The position numbers and the translations under genes are program-made. A stretch of DNA of 64,000 nt from UBA6522 sp965237785 (GTDB lineage Bacteria > Pseudomonadota > Gammaproteobacteria > Steroidobacterales > Rariloculaceae). Under the pieces are notes generated by a model. It was given only the letters and a program-made list of their open reading frames with translations. It made no database searches and was not told where the DNA came from. The DNA lies in contig OZ250159.1 in NCBI GenBank assembly GCA_965237785.1, forward strand, positions 434,001 to 498,000, given 5' to 3'. Each line of letters opens with the position of its first letter. The first letter of the stretch is position 1. Shown here one piece after another: positions 1 to 8,291 of the stretch.

Positions 1-658
1 GGCAGTGGGGACTGTCGACGGTCTCGGTACGGCGAGGATCGATTACGATGAGCTTCGCGCCCTGACGGATGCGGCGCTTCATCATCGAGCCGAAAACGGG
101 ATGACCCTCGGTGGGATTTGCACCGACCACCATGATGACGTCGGCCTGGAGGATGGAATCGAAATGTTGACTCGCAGCCCCGGCACCCACAGTGGCGGAG
201 AGCCCGAACTGGGTCGGCGAGTGACATATGCGTGCGCAGTTATCGATATTGTTGTTGCCGAGCACAGCGCGCACGAATTTCTGAGTCAGAAAGATCTCCT
301 CGTTAGTACAGCGCGAGCTCGAGACACCACCGACTGAACTGCGGCCGTATTTCCCCTGTATGCGTTTTAGCTCTCTCGCGGCGTGATCGAATGCTTCGTC
401 CCAGCTGACCTCTCGCCAGGGCTCCTCGATGCTGTCGCGGATCATTGGCGTCTTGATCCGATCGGGATGGCACCAGTAGTCATAGGCGAAGCGGCCCTTG
501 ACGCAACTGTGACCATGGTTGGCCTTACCTTCCTTCCATGGCGTCATGCGTACGATTTCATTGCCGATCGTCTCCGCTTTGAAACCGCAGCCTACGCCGC
601 AGTAGGCACAGATCGTGATGGTCTCTCTTTCAGGCTTACGTGGGTTAGGCACGTTCAT
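1..658 (-). CDS. fdhA: Formate dehydrogenase alpha subunit, molybdopterin catalytic part (partial)
   Basis: Reading leftwards from an ATG at 658, the frame stays open to the window edge (219 codons), so the C-terminal part lies outside. The product begins with a CAYCGVGC [4Fe-4S] motif and a downstream SCVKGRF segment, then ARICHSPT, where the Cys occupies the Mo/W-ligand position (Sec or Cys) of FdhF-type formate dehydrogenases, then the motif VVGANPTEGHP of the MGD-binding fold. The family oxidises formate at a bis-MGD cofactor. In NAD-dependent enzymes this module is normally joined to the N-terminal Fe-S module. Here it is a separate gene overlapping the previous one by 14 nt in another frame, with AGGAGG just before the ATG. 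A GTG two codons later would have better Shine-Dalgarno spacing. Confident in family. Confidence 0.85.
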   Translation of the reverse strand, partial: MNVPNPRKPERETITICAYCGVGCGFKAETIGNEIVRMTPWKEGKANHGHSCVKGRFAYDYWCHPDRIKTPMIRDSIEEPWREVSWDEAFDHAARELKRIQGKYGRSSVGGVSSSRCTNEEIFLTQKFVRAVLGNNNIDNCARICHSPTQFGLSATVGAGAASQHFDSILQADVIMVVGANPTEGHPVFGSMMKRRIRQGAKLIVIDPRRTETVDSPHC

Positions 659-1361
659 ACCCTCCTGGGAACAGGCTCTTCTCTACCAGCGCATGGCTCG
701 GACACGCCTGAACACAGGCACCGCAGCTCACGCACTCGGATTCCATAAAAGGTTCGTCCTGACCCGCCGCAACTTTGGATTCGAAGCCACGACCCTGGAT
801 CGTCAAAGCAAATGTTCCCTGCACTTCCGCGCAGGCTCTGACACAGCGGCTGCAGACAATGCACTTCGCCGGGTCAAACAAGAAATAGGGGTTCGAGTCG
901 TCGACGGGCAGATCGAAGTGATTCCGTCCCTTGCCGTAGCGGTGGTCGTTGATGCCGATTTCCTCAATCGTGCGATGGAACTCGCTCCAACCGTCGGGAA
1001 TCTCGGACTCGGGAAAGTCTGACAGATAGAGTTCCATAACACCCTTGCGCAGCTCCGCAAGACGGTCGGACTGGGTCCGTACGTCCATCCCGGGCGCGAC
1101 GAGCGTCGTGCAACTCGCGGGGTAGCCGCGCTGCCCCTCGATCTCGACGAGGCAAACACGGCAGCTGCCAAAAGCCTCGAGCATGTCGGTAGCGCAAAGC
1201 TTGGGCACGGCGCGGTCCGCCTCCGCCGCTGCGAGCATGACTGAGCTACCCTCGGGCACCGTCACCTCCACCCCGTCCACGGTCAAAGTGACCGGTTCAC
1301 CGTCACGCGGCGGCGTGCCGTAGTCTATGCCATCGCGCAGGCCCCTGACTTCATTCCACAT
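645..1361 (-). CDS. Formate dehydrogenase alpha subunit, N-terminal 2Fe-2S/4Fe-4S part
   Basis: A 238-residue protein starting at ATG 1361, chosen because GGAGG lies 6 nt upstream (1368-1372) and upstream codons do not match the family. It carries a [2Fe-2S] ferredoxin/NADH-dehydrogenase G-like fold (FGSCRVCLVEIEG and a later ASCTT), then two [4Fe-4S] ferredoxin motifs (CIVCSRCVRAC and CVSCGACVQAC). These are the electron-transfer domains that precede the molybdopterin domain in soluble NAD-dependent formate dehydrogenases (FdsA type). The reading frame stops right after the second cluster, and the catalytic module continues in an overlapping gene. It either works as a separate electron-transfer subunit or reflects a frameshift in a once-fused gene. 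The preserved start and ribosome-binding site of the next gene favour a genuine split. Confidence 0.82.
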   Translation of the reverse strand: MWNEVRGLRDGIDYGTPPRDGEPVTLTVDGVEVTVPEGSSVMLAAAEADRAVPKLCATDMLEAFGSCRVCLVEIEGQRGYPASCTTLVAPGMDVRTQSDRLAELRKGVMELYLSDFPESEIPDGWSEFHRTIEEIGINDHRYGKGRNHFDLPVDDSNPYFLFDPAKCIVCSRCVRACAEVQGTFALTIQGRGFESKVAAGQDEPFMESECVSCGACVQACPSHALVEKSLFPGGYERA

Positions 1362-1542
1362 GTAATTCCTCCGTGTCCCTTGAGGCCAAAGTCCGCTTGA
1401 AAAGCAGCAAGGCGGAAAGCACTCGAAGCGGCGCCACGCCGCCCACCTCGCAGACGCTTGCATGCTCCATAGCGCCGCGGCGCAAGGCCACCAACTGCCG
1501 ATAATTGTCCGCGAACTTCTCGCCGGGCACAATACCAAAGCT
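1351..1542 (-). pseudogene. Remnant of formate dehydrogenase beta (NuoF-like) subunit C-terminus
   Basis: An open frame of 63 codons ends with TGA at 1351-1353, overlapping the start of the Fe-S subunit by 11 nt as in a coupled operon. Its tail contains MEHASVCEVGG and APLRVLSAL, matching the C-terminal end of NuoF/FdsB-type flavoprotein subunits, where a Cys cluster region is followed by a PxPVxSAL segment. An in-frame TAG sits just upstream at 1543-1545. The FMN- and NAD-binding parts are absent, so only the end of the gene survives. It explains why the formate dehydrogenase genes begin here and places a rearrangement breakpoint between about 1540 and 1767. The 220 bp further upstream hold nothing I recognise. 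Confidence 0.5.
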
Positions 1543-1767
1543 CTAGATAATTTTTCGGACCCACTACGATATAGACAAAGCCCAACAGCCACGGCGCGCA
1601 GCCTAAGAGCCCCGATAGGGGCAAGCGGTTCCGCGTCGCCCGGCCTCAGCACGTGTGGTACCGGGAAACGGACGCGCGTTATTTCAAATCAACTGAACTC
1701 GCGTTTATCGTCGCGTTCGGGCGTACCCCTTTCGAGTCCGGTCTTGCCAAGACCTCAGACGTCTCCT

Positions 1768-3177
1768 TTATTCAACACCCGCTTCAGTGTCCACTTCCTG
1801 TTCCCACTCCTCAAGCAAGCGCCTCAACTCGCGCGCCACGTCTGGCCGATCCGAGATAAGAGTCTCGCGTTCGCTGATGTCGGTTTCCAAATCGAAGAGC
1901 AACTTCAGTTCCCCATCGAGCAAAAGTTTCATGTTGCCGGAACGCACAGCTCGCTGTGATCGTTCGTCGATCACACGCCAGAATAACTTTCGTTCCACTT
2001 CCGCGGTGCGCCCTTCGAGGATCGGGAGCAAATCGATACCGTCCAGGCGGGCCTCCGAAACCAGGGCTCCTGCCGAAGAAAGAATCGTAGCTGTGAGATC
2101 CATGGTAATTCCCACTTGACTAGACACGCGGCCGGCTGGTATTCGACCCGGCCAGCGTATAATCGCAGGAACGCGAATACCTCCCTCCCAGGCCGTATTC
2201 TTATAGTGGAAAAGGGGCGTTCCGTCCGATAACCATTCGCCTCCGTTGTCATTCGTGAAGATCACGATCGTTTTATCCGTTAGGTCTAGTCTGTCAAGCG
2301 TTGCGAGTACTTGGCCAATTCCTTGGTCCATACGCTCGACCATGGCTACGTAGTCTGAGCGCGTACCCGGATGCGTGTCGAATGGTCCACCTCTTCCACC
2401 GCTATAAACTGAGGACGGTTCTCGATCGGGAGGCTGATAAGGCCAGTGCGGAGCGTTATACGATATGTCTATGAAAAATGGCCGCGCCGCGTTTTGCTCA
2501 ATAAATTGAACCGAACGCTCTGTTATCAGGTCGGTCATATATCCTTCGAGTTCTATCCTACGATCATTCTCGAACAAGTCAGGTTCGCCGCGAGTGGAAG
2601 TATGCTGGTAATAATCAACCCAGCCGTTCTTAAAACCGAAGAAATAATCAAACCCGTGAGCATTAGGGCTATTATCCACTTCCCAACCCAAATGCCACTT
2701 TCCTGTAAGGCCGGTAATGTAGCCATGATCTGAAAGAAGCTGAGGCAGCGAAAATCCTGTAACCGGAAGGCCATCACCCTGTTCTCGGTGACGAGGAATT
2801 AATTGCATCTCCAATCCGTAGCGCTGCTGATATCGTCCTGATATTAGCGCCGCACGAGTCGGCGAACACGTCGGTCCGTTGGAGTAAAAATCCGTTAGCC
2901 GAACACCTTCGCGGGCTAGACTATCGATGTTGGGAGTCTGTACATCAGTCGCGCCGTAACTTCCGACATCACTGTATCCAAGGTCGTCAGCCATGATTAG
3001 CACCACGTTTGGCTGCGTAGTAAGAACCTGTTGTGCGACTGCGAGCGAGCAAAAACCAAGCGATAGAGCGAACGGAACAACGCAGAGGCACGTTGCGTTT
3101 CCAATGTGATCTTTTATGAAGTCCGCGATCTGAGATAATCGCTGCTTGCTTGAGTTAACTTCTGTAGAGAATTTCAT
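1768..3177 (-). CDS. Type I sulfatase (exported)
   Basis: A 469-residue sulfatase of the alkaline phosphatase superfamily. A hydrophobic segment near residues 30-48 ending AVAQQ indicates export. The motif NVVLIMADDLGYSDVG supplies the first two metal-binding Asp residues (64-65), and CSPTR at 104-108 is the CxPxR signature whose Cys becomes formylglycine. GKWHLG and a TNDNGGEW segment give later substrate and metal contacts. The family hydrolyses sulfate esters, often of polysaccharides. The N-terminus is longer than usual, so a later Met could be the start, but none has a clearly better ribosome-binding site. It is divergent from the DUF6152 gene on its right and is followed on the left by the formate dehydrogenase remnant. 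The substrate is not predictable here. Confidence 0.9.
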   Translation of the reverse strand: MKFSTEVNSSKQRLSQIADFIKDHIGNATCLCVVPFALSLGFCSLAVAQQVLTTQPNVVLIMADDLGYSDVGSYGATDVQTPNIDSLAREGVRLTDFYSNGPTCSPTRAALISGRYQQRYGLEMQLIPRHREQGDGLPVTGFSLPQLLSDHGYITGLTGKWHLGWEVDNSPNAHGFDYFFGFKNGWVDYYQHTSTRGEPDLFENDRRIELEGYMTDLITERSVQFIEQNAARPFFIDISYNAPHWPYQPPDREPSSVYSGGRGGPFDTHPGTRSDYVAMVERMDQGIGQVLATLDRLDLTDKTIVIFTNDNGGEWLSDGTPLFHYKNTAWEGGIRVPAIIRWPGRIPAGRVSSQVGITMDLTATILSSAGALVSEARLDGIDLLPILEGRTAEVERKLFWRVIDERSQRAVRSGNMKLLLDGELKLLFDLETDISERETLISDRPDVARELRRLLEEWEQEVDTEAGVE

Positions 3178-3398
3178 CGATCAATACGCTCCCAAGTCAA
3201 GTTTTTATCTTCGCGAACAATGGTTTTTTTTTGGCTCGTTAGTCGAGACTACTCGCCAAGTACGGCAAGTACGGCAAGATGGCGCTAGTCTGTCGGAAGA
3301 GGCCGAGAACGTCTCGCGATTCAGAATAAACCCGCTACTCAACCGTGACAATGTACTATATTTGATGGAAAGACCAAGTAACTATTAGGGTGTTCTCA

Positions 3399-3815
3399 AT
3401 GAGCGTCTCGAACGGGCCAAGAGCCTCGATTCACGGTTGTCGTTCCCTCGCGCAAGTCGCGGCATGCATCGCGTTTGCATTTCCCGTATACGCGCACCAT
3501 TCGTCGAGGGCGATATTTGACAGGAGCGATCCGATCGAGGTGACGGGCACGGTGACATCGGTCGAGTGGATGAACCCGCATATTTGGTTCTTTGTTGACG
3601 TAAAGGAAGCAGGAAGTGATGTCGTCAACTGGGGATTCGAGATGAGCAGCCCGAACGATCTCATGCGCGACGGCTGGAACCACAACTCGTTGCGGATGGG
3701 GGACGTCATCACCGTCGTGGGGTCGCGCGCGCGGAACGGCGAACCGACCGCCTCAGTGCAACGCGTGTCGCGAGACGGCGAAGAGCTTTTCATACCGCGC
3801 GAACAGTCGAACTAG
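3399..3815 (+). CDS. DUF6152 family secreted protein
   Basis: A 138-residue protein. ATG 3399 is preferred over GTG 3390 because AGGG at 3387-3390 is well spaced. The signal peptide ends VYA and the mature protein would begin HHSS (residues 33-34). A WMNPH motif places another His at residue 61, and aromatic beta-strand sequence follows (IWFFVDV). The small all-beta pattern resembles an OB-like domain; that is inference. The gene leads a plus-strand run with a WEGDT-family gene 40 bp downstream, a second decayed WEGDT gene and a lactonase. The function of DUF6152 is unknown; see the findings for a metal-site proposal. Confidence 0.8.
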   Translation: MSVSNGPRASIHGCRSLAQVAACIAFAFPVYAHHSSRAIFDRSDPIEVTGTVTSVEWMNPHIWFFVDVKEAGSDVVNWGFEMSSPNDLMRDGWNHNSLRMGDVITVVGSRARNGEPTASVQRVSRDGEELFIPREQSN

Positions 3816-3854
3816 CTTCGAGGCGTGAATGGAGTTAGCGTTGGCACGGAGGGG

Positions 3855-4646
3855 ATGATGCAACTAGCGACGGGAATACATCGGTGGCTGGCGGCGAGCG
3901 CCGCGCTCTCGCTCAGCATGCTGGCGGCGACGCCTGCGCCGGCCCAGTGGATCGACGTACCCGAGGCCGAAGTTCCGCGAACGGCGGACGGCGAGATCGA
4001 CCTGGACGCGCCGGCGCCGCGCCTGCCGAGCGGCAAAATAGACCTGCAGGGCGTCTGGGGTATCGATGAGCGGCCCAGTCATCTGCACAATCTCGCCCTC
4101 GACATGGATCCCGACGATGTGCCTTTTCAGCTCTGGGCGAGAGAGTTATTCGAGGAGCGCGTGACCGGTGCGCACTTCGGCAGGGACCCGGACTCGAATT
4201 GCCTGCCACAGGGCGTGCCGCGGGTGGCATTCGTCCCGGGACCCTGGAAAATCGTCGAAACGCCCAATTCGATCGTCATCGTCTATGAGGCCTTTACGCT
4301 GTGGCGGCAAATTTTCACCGATGGCCGCGAGATGGGCCCGAATGCCTATCCGAATTGGCTAGGCTACTCGACGGGCGCCTGGGAGGGAGACACGTTTGTA
4401 GTCGAGACTCGTGGTTTCAACGGCAAGATCTGGCTCGACACCGAGGGACGGCCATCCACGACCGAGCTACATGTCACCGAGAGATTCACGCGAACCGCAT
4501 TTGGCCGCATGACTATTGATGTAACCATCGACGATCCTGGCGCCTACACGGACCTCTGGCACGCGTCGGTTCCCGTTGTTCTGCAAGTCGGCTGGGAGCC
4601 ACTGGAATACATCTGCGGAGAAAACAACAAGATCGATGAGTATTGA
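3855..4646 (+). CDS. WEGDT-family secreted protein (unknown function)
   Basis: A protein of about 263 residues starting at ATG 3855 or 3858; GGAGGGG lies immediately upstream. The signal peptide ends APAQ, and the mature start WIDVPEAEVPRTADGEIDL recurs in the frameshifted paralogue at 7.4-8.2 kb. Core motifs, in order, are SNCLPQGVPR, IVETPNSIVIVYE, FTDGREMG, LGYSTGAWEGDTFVVET, GFNGKIWLD, VTERFTR and TIDDPGAYTDLW. I do not know an official domain name. The same motif set recurs in every WEGDT entry in this window, usually beside a DUF6152 gene and twice fused to one. No catalytic signature is visible. It ends in ICGENNKIDEY, like the C-terminus of the 7.4 kb copy. Confidence 0.75.
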   Translation: MMQLATGIHRWLAASAALSLSMLAATPAPAQWIDVPEAEVPRTADGEIDLDAPAPRLPSGKIDLQGVWGIDERPSHLHNLALDMDPDDVPFQLWARELFEERVTGAHFGRDPDSNCLPQGVPRVAFVPGPWKIVETPNSIVIVYEAFTLWRQIFTDGREMGPNAYPNWLGYSTGAWEGDTFVVETRGFNGKIWLDTEGRPSTTELHVTERFTRTAFGRMTIDVTIDDPGAYTDLWHASVPVVLQVGWEPLEYICGENNKIDEY

Positions 4647-4669
4647 AATGAGGAGAAACCACGAATAAC

Positions 4670-5115
4670 CAACGCCCTCACGAGTTCGCAGTAACCCCCA
4701 TCAGACTTGGCAAATGGCTCAGGCACGCAACGAAGTTCGGCGCATTTACACAGACGGACGACAGCACACGCCGGAAGATTGGGCTTACAGCACTGAGCAT
4801 GGAGACACGATCGGATTCTGGAACGGCGATCGGCTCGTAACTCACACCAAGTTCACGGATGGCGGCTGGGTTGGGCGTAGGGACCCGTACCTAAGCGATC
4901 AACTCGAGGCGACTGAAATTTGGCAGAAGGTAGATGCGGAGACTATCAAGGCGCACGTTTGGCTCTACGACGCCGAGGCTTTGGTGGAGCCTTGGTACAC
5001 CCTACAGATATACAGCAAGATGCGGCAGGCGGAAGGGTCGCCGAATCAGTTAAGGGGCGAATATCGTTGCTGCCGGTCATATATCAGAATCCAAGCAACG
5101 AGGAATCCAACATAG
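4670..5115 (+). pseudogene. Decayed WEGDT-family gene
   Basis: Two frames together give a recognisable piece of this family. The first encodes PHEFAVTPI (from about 4674). After a frame change near 4700 the second gives TWQMAQARNEVRRIYTDGR, a GDTIGFWNGDRLVTHTKF segment and an LVEPWYTLQIYS end, stopping at 5113-5115. The expected GxSxGxWEGDT box is degraded, and no start codon or signal peptide is present. The last G of the stop is the first base of the lactonase GTG start. Loss of the N-terminal half plus the frameshift mark it as non-functional. It probably derives from the second half of a double-domain protein like the one at 23.5 kb. Confidence 0.6.
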
Positions 5116-6389
5116 TGAGCAACTCCGGCCTGTCACGAAGAGACTTTGTGGCGCTGATGGGTGCCGGTGCCGCCCTGACGGGTATGCCGGTTGTCGCCCG
5201 GGCGCAGTCATCCCAGTCGTTGTACGCCTATGTCGGCTCATGGACTCAGGGACCGTTCGGATCCGGTGGAGGCGGCGGTATCGGCGTATTCTCCGTCGAT
5301 ACGCGGGACGGTTCGCTGGCGTCAGTAAGCCGAACGGGCCCCGAGTTCGACAACATGCATGCCGGTTACCTTTGTCTCTCTCCAGACGGACGCTTCCTCT
5401 ACGCCAATCACGAAGTAAAAGACATTAATGACGACAACGGGGACGGCTCCGGCACGGGCGGCGTGATGTCTTTTGCTATCGATCCCGACGACGGCTCTCT
5501 GACCTACGTGAATACGCAATCATCAATGGGTGCCTATCCCGCGTACAACACGATCGACACAGCCGGCACTATCGTCCTGGTGAGCAACCACGCTTCCAGC
5601 GACGCCGCGGTTCAGGTTGTTGATCAGGATGGTAGTCCGGAAGTCGTAAAAATCTACGATGACTCGACCATCGCCATATTCCCGGTGGGTCCGGAGGGAG
5701 CATTAGGCGCCGCTTCCGACGTCGTGGTACTGGAGCGAACGGGTAGCCTCGACCCGACCTCGGAGCGCAGCCCGCATGCCCATTCGGTCAATCTCGATCC
5801 AAGCGAGCGCTTTGCGCTCGTCTGCGACAAAGGCGCCGATCGAGTCTATGTTTTCGGCGTCGACCGACAGTCCGGAACCTTCACGAGCGAGCGATACCTC
5901 GCCGTCGAGTCAGGCACCTCACCGCGTCATTCGGCTTTTCATCCGAGCCTGCCTTACGTATTCATTAACTACGAGAAAGCGCCGAATCTTTCGTCGCTAG
6001 AGTTCGATCCGAACACCGGCGAGATCGAAATCATCCAGACTCTGTCGGCCGTCCCCTCGCAATTCGAGGGATCCGGCGGCGGCTCGGACATCCGCGTTCA
6101 CCCGAATGGGAGATTCGTATACGCTTGTACTCGCGCCAACAGTAGTATTGCCGTATTCAGCATCGAGGAAACGAGCGGCCGTTTGACACAGATCGACATC
6201 GCCCCGACTCTCGGTCGCGGTCCGCGGAACATTAACTTCACCCCCTCGGGGCGCTTTCTCTTCGCCTGCAACTTCGGGTCGGACGAGGTGCATACGTTTG
6301 AAATAGATCCGGACAGCGGCCGATTGACACCGACGGGCGCTGTGGCCAGTGCTCTGAAACCGGCCTGTATCAGGCTTCTCGCGCTCTAG
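5115..6389 (+). CDS. Lactonase family beta-propeller protein (Tat-exported)
   Basis: A 424-residue protein. The GTG start at 5115 gives a clean twin-arginine signal (LSRRDFVALMGAGAALTG) with cleavage after VARA; frames further upstream are remnants of the preceding pseudogene. Repeats such as HPNGRFVYACTRANSSIAVF, SPDGRFLYANHE and TPSGRFLFACNFGSDEVHTF are blades of the 7-bladed lactonase fold (6-phosphogluconolactonase-like, PF10282). Export to the periplasm makes a role in the pentose phosphate pathway unlikely. Hydrolysis of external lactones or another propeller function is more plausible. The gene overlaps the preceding stop by one base. Confidence 0.85.
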   Translation: MSNSGLSRRDFVALMGAGAALTGMPVVARAQSSQSLYAYVGSWTQGPFGSGGGGGIGVFSVDTRDGSLASVSRTGPEFDNMHAGYLCLSPDGRFLYANHEVKDINDDNGDGSGTGGVMSFAIDPDDGSLTYVNTQSSMGAYPAYNTIDTAGTIVLVSNHASSDAAVQVVDQDGSPEVVKIYDDSTIAIFPVGPEGALGAASDVVVLERTGSLDPTSERSPHAHSVNLDPSERFALVCDKGADRVYVFGVDRQSGTFTSERYLAVESGTSPRHSAFHPSLPYVFINYEKAPNLSSLEFDPNTGEIEIIQTLSAVPSQFEGSGGGSDIRVHPNGRFVYACTRANSSIAVFSIEETSGRLTQIDIAPTLGRGPRNINFTPSGRFLFACNFGSDEVHTFEIDPDSGRLTPTGAVASALKPACIRLLAL

Positions 6390-6430
6390 CGAATCGGCCG
6401 GACGCTGCTCGACACGAGGAGAACAACGAA

Positions 6431-6950
6431 ATGAGATTCGAGGTCCGACTATTCGCACTAGTATTTTTTGGTGGGCTCTTCGGCTGCTCGCCGAACACCG
6501 AGGCGCCTGCAGGCCAACGCGCCTGATGCTGATGTCTAGCGCTGGAACTGAAGCAGCATTTCAACCCTACGAAGGTGCTAGCCGCAACGGCGTGTTGACT
6601 CTGAATTTCGCAATTATCCCCGAGCTGCTACAGGACGCAGGCTACGCGACCCACGGCGCGGGTAAATGGGACCTCGGGAATGTGGACGGCTACACGCCGG
6701 CGGATCGCGGATTCGATCGCTACGCGGGCCGCTACGACGACGGCTATGACGCCTTGCGGGCACGGCGTTTCGAGCAAGCGTCTGAGGCAGGTGTGCTGCC
6801 GCCGGGATCGAACCTCGACGATTATCGATCACGCGCAGAATCCTGGTCTAACCTAAGCCAGGACGAACAGCGCCGCTACTCGCGCGCGCAGGAAATTTAC
6901 GCCGGCATGGTCGAATACTTCGACATGAGCGTCGGTCCAGTCATCCTGCG
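6431..6950 (+). pseudogene. Sulfatase pseudogene (internal deletion and truncated)
   Basis: ATG 6431 starts a lipoprotein signal (LFALVFFGGLFGCS) that runs into TGA within 31 codons. From about 6535, in another frame, sulfatase sequence appears: PELLQDAGYATHGAGKWDLG, then DDGYDALRARRFEQ, GVLPPGSNLDDY and EIYAGMVEYFDMSVG. It stops resembling a sulfatase at about 6950, where it meets the end of the convergent DUF6152 gene. The metal-binding N-terminus, the CxPxR motif and the C-terminal half are missing. The surviving part closely parallels the intact sulfatase at 26.8 kb (YDQGYDAIRDRR, GVLPPGADMDGY, EIYAAMVANMDF), so both belong to the same subfamily. Confidence 0.7.
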
Positions 6951-6968
6951 GAGCGAAAGACCGACGTG

Positions 6969-7364
6969 TTATCGAGAGGGCGGCGCGGTGCCATTAAACA
7001 GGCTTTCGCCGGTGACAGTCAGCGTGACAGTCTGCGCGCTGGCGTTCGAACTATCGTCGCGCGCCTGCCGTCCTTCCACGGTCACGACGTCACCGACATT
7101 CAGCGCGTCGCGCATCCAACCGCGCCGCATGAGTTGATTCGGACTGGCGAGCTCGAACCCCCAGTTCGTTACCGTACCGTCCGGGTCTTCCACATCAACG
7201 AAGAACCAGGTATGGGGATTCATCCACTCGATACTCGTGACGGTACCTGTGACCTTCACCGGCTTGTCGGCGTCGAAAGCGGCCTGAAACGAATGGTGCG
7301 CCATGATCTGGCCGGATACCGCAGCCATGGCGATGCCGATAATAAATGTGAGTCGAGCTTTCAT
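6969..7364 (-). CDS. DUF6152 family secreted protein
   Basis: A 131-residue protein starting at ATG 7364 with GGAGAG upstream. The start overlaps the stop of the upstream WEGDT gene as ATGA, implying translational coupling. The signal peptide ends GQIMA, and the mature N-terminus is HHSFQAAFD (His 23-24). VTSIEWMNPHTWFFVDV carries the conserved NPH His at 51. It is close to the copy at 3.4 kb, sharing VTGTVTS, EWMNPH and WGFE. The order WEGDT gene then DUF6152 gene is reversed compared with 3.4-4.6 kb, but the pairing is kept. Confidence 0.82.
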   Translation of the reverse strand: MKARLTFIIGIAMAAVSGQIMAHHSFQAAFDADKPVKVTGTVTSIEWMNPHTWFFVDVEDPDGTVTNWGFELASPNQLMRRGWMRDALNVGDVVTVEGRQARDDSSNASAQTVTLTVTGESLFNGTAPPSR

Positions 7365-8180
7365 CGTTCTCTCTCCGCTGTGCCAGGTCGTTGCCCGCCA
7401 CCGTAAATATCCAATAGACGATCCAGATCCCGGTTGTTCTCGCACAGGTGCGGGATCAACTCCGTGTCGGGCATGAGATGCATGCGAATCGTGTCCGAAG
7501 TCCAGGGCTCCGTATACGCTTCGGGATCGTCGATCGTGACGACGATCTCCATGTAGCCGAAGTTCACCCGCCGGTAGCGCTCGGTGACGCGCAGCGCTTC
7601 CGTATGCGGGGCACCCTGATTAGTGATCCAGCTCCCTGCACTGAAGCCGTCCGACTCGACGACAAACGTATCGTCTTCCCAATGGCCAACCGAGTACCCG
7701 TACCATGCAGGGGTCGGATCGACGGGCAGCTCCCGCCCGTCGGTGTGGATCTGACGGTACTTCGTGAACTCCTCGTAGAGGTGAATCATGATGTTCGGTG
7801 TCTGGACGATTTTGTAGGGGTGTCCATTCACGAGCTGGGCATCGGGCACACCGTGCGGCATGCAGAACGTCATTGGCAGCTCGTGGCTCCGCGTGGACCG
7901 GCGACGCTCTGCGAGTTCGGCCGCCCAGGGCTGAAACGGCTCCACTTCACCCGGCGGCAAGAGATGGTTCACCCACTGGTAGCTCTCGGCCCGCCAGATG
8001 CCGGACAGATCCGGTTTGCCGTCGGCTGTGCGCGGCGCGGGCGCTTCAAGATTCGGGGCCGTCCGGCGTGCGCGGGATCCCGGGAACCGGTACCGATATC
8101 CACTGTGCGGAAGCTTGCATTGACCATAAAGCTACACTCAGCAAGGCCATAACAAACGGCGTCGAAAGATCGGATCGCAT
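7361..8180 (-). pseudogene. WEGDT-family gene with a frameshift
   Basis: ATG 8180 has AAGGAG upstream and encodes a signal peptide ending QASAQWISVPVPGIPRT, followed by TGA. In the next frame the protein resumes as PNLEAPAPRTADGKPDLSGIW and continues through FCMPHGVPDAQ, IVQTPNIMIHLYEEF, IHTDGRELP, YGYSVGHWEDDTFVVES and TIDDPEAYTEPW to the stop at 7361. The shift lies at the GGGG run 8055-8058. One base restores a protein colinear with the copy at 3.9 kb, so the lesion is either recent or an assembly error. Without correction, only a 203-codon frame lacking the export signal would be translated (from 7972). It sits upstream of, and coupled to, a DUF6152 gene. Confidence 0.75.
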
Positions 8181-8291
8181 TACTCTTCTCCTTCGTATAC
8201 CAGTGCAGATATTCTGCCAGCATTTCAGAACGCGAATCTAGATTTTATCCAGGAGTCCCCGTCCCTACCGTTTAATCATCCGCATACGGAA

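Noticed and set aside
1325..1624. Minus-strand frame with a short hydrophobic start (WLLGFVYIVVG)
   Set aside because: It overlaps the FdhB-like remnant and the Fe-S subunit start in another frame and has no ribosome-binding site or family match.
3265..3290. Short tandem repeat TACGGCAAG upstream of the DUF6152 gene
   Set aside because: Only about two 9-bp copies; no promoter or operator logic can be supported from it.
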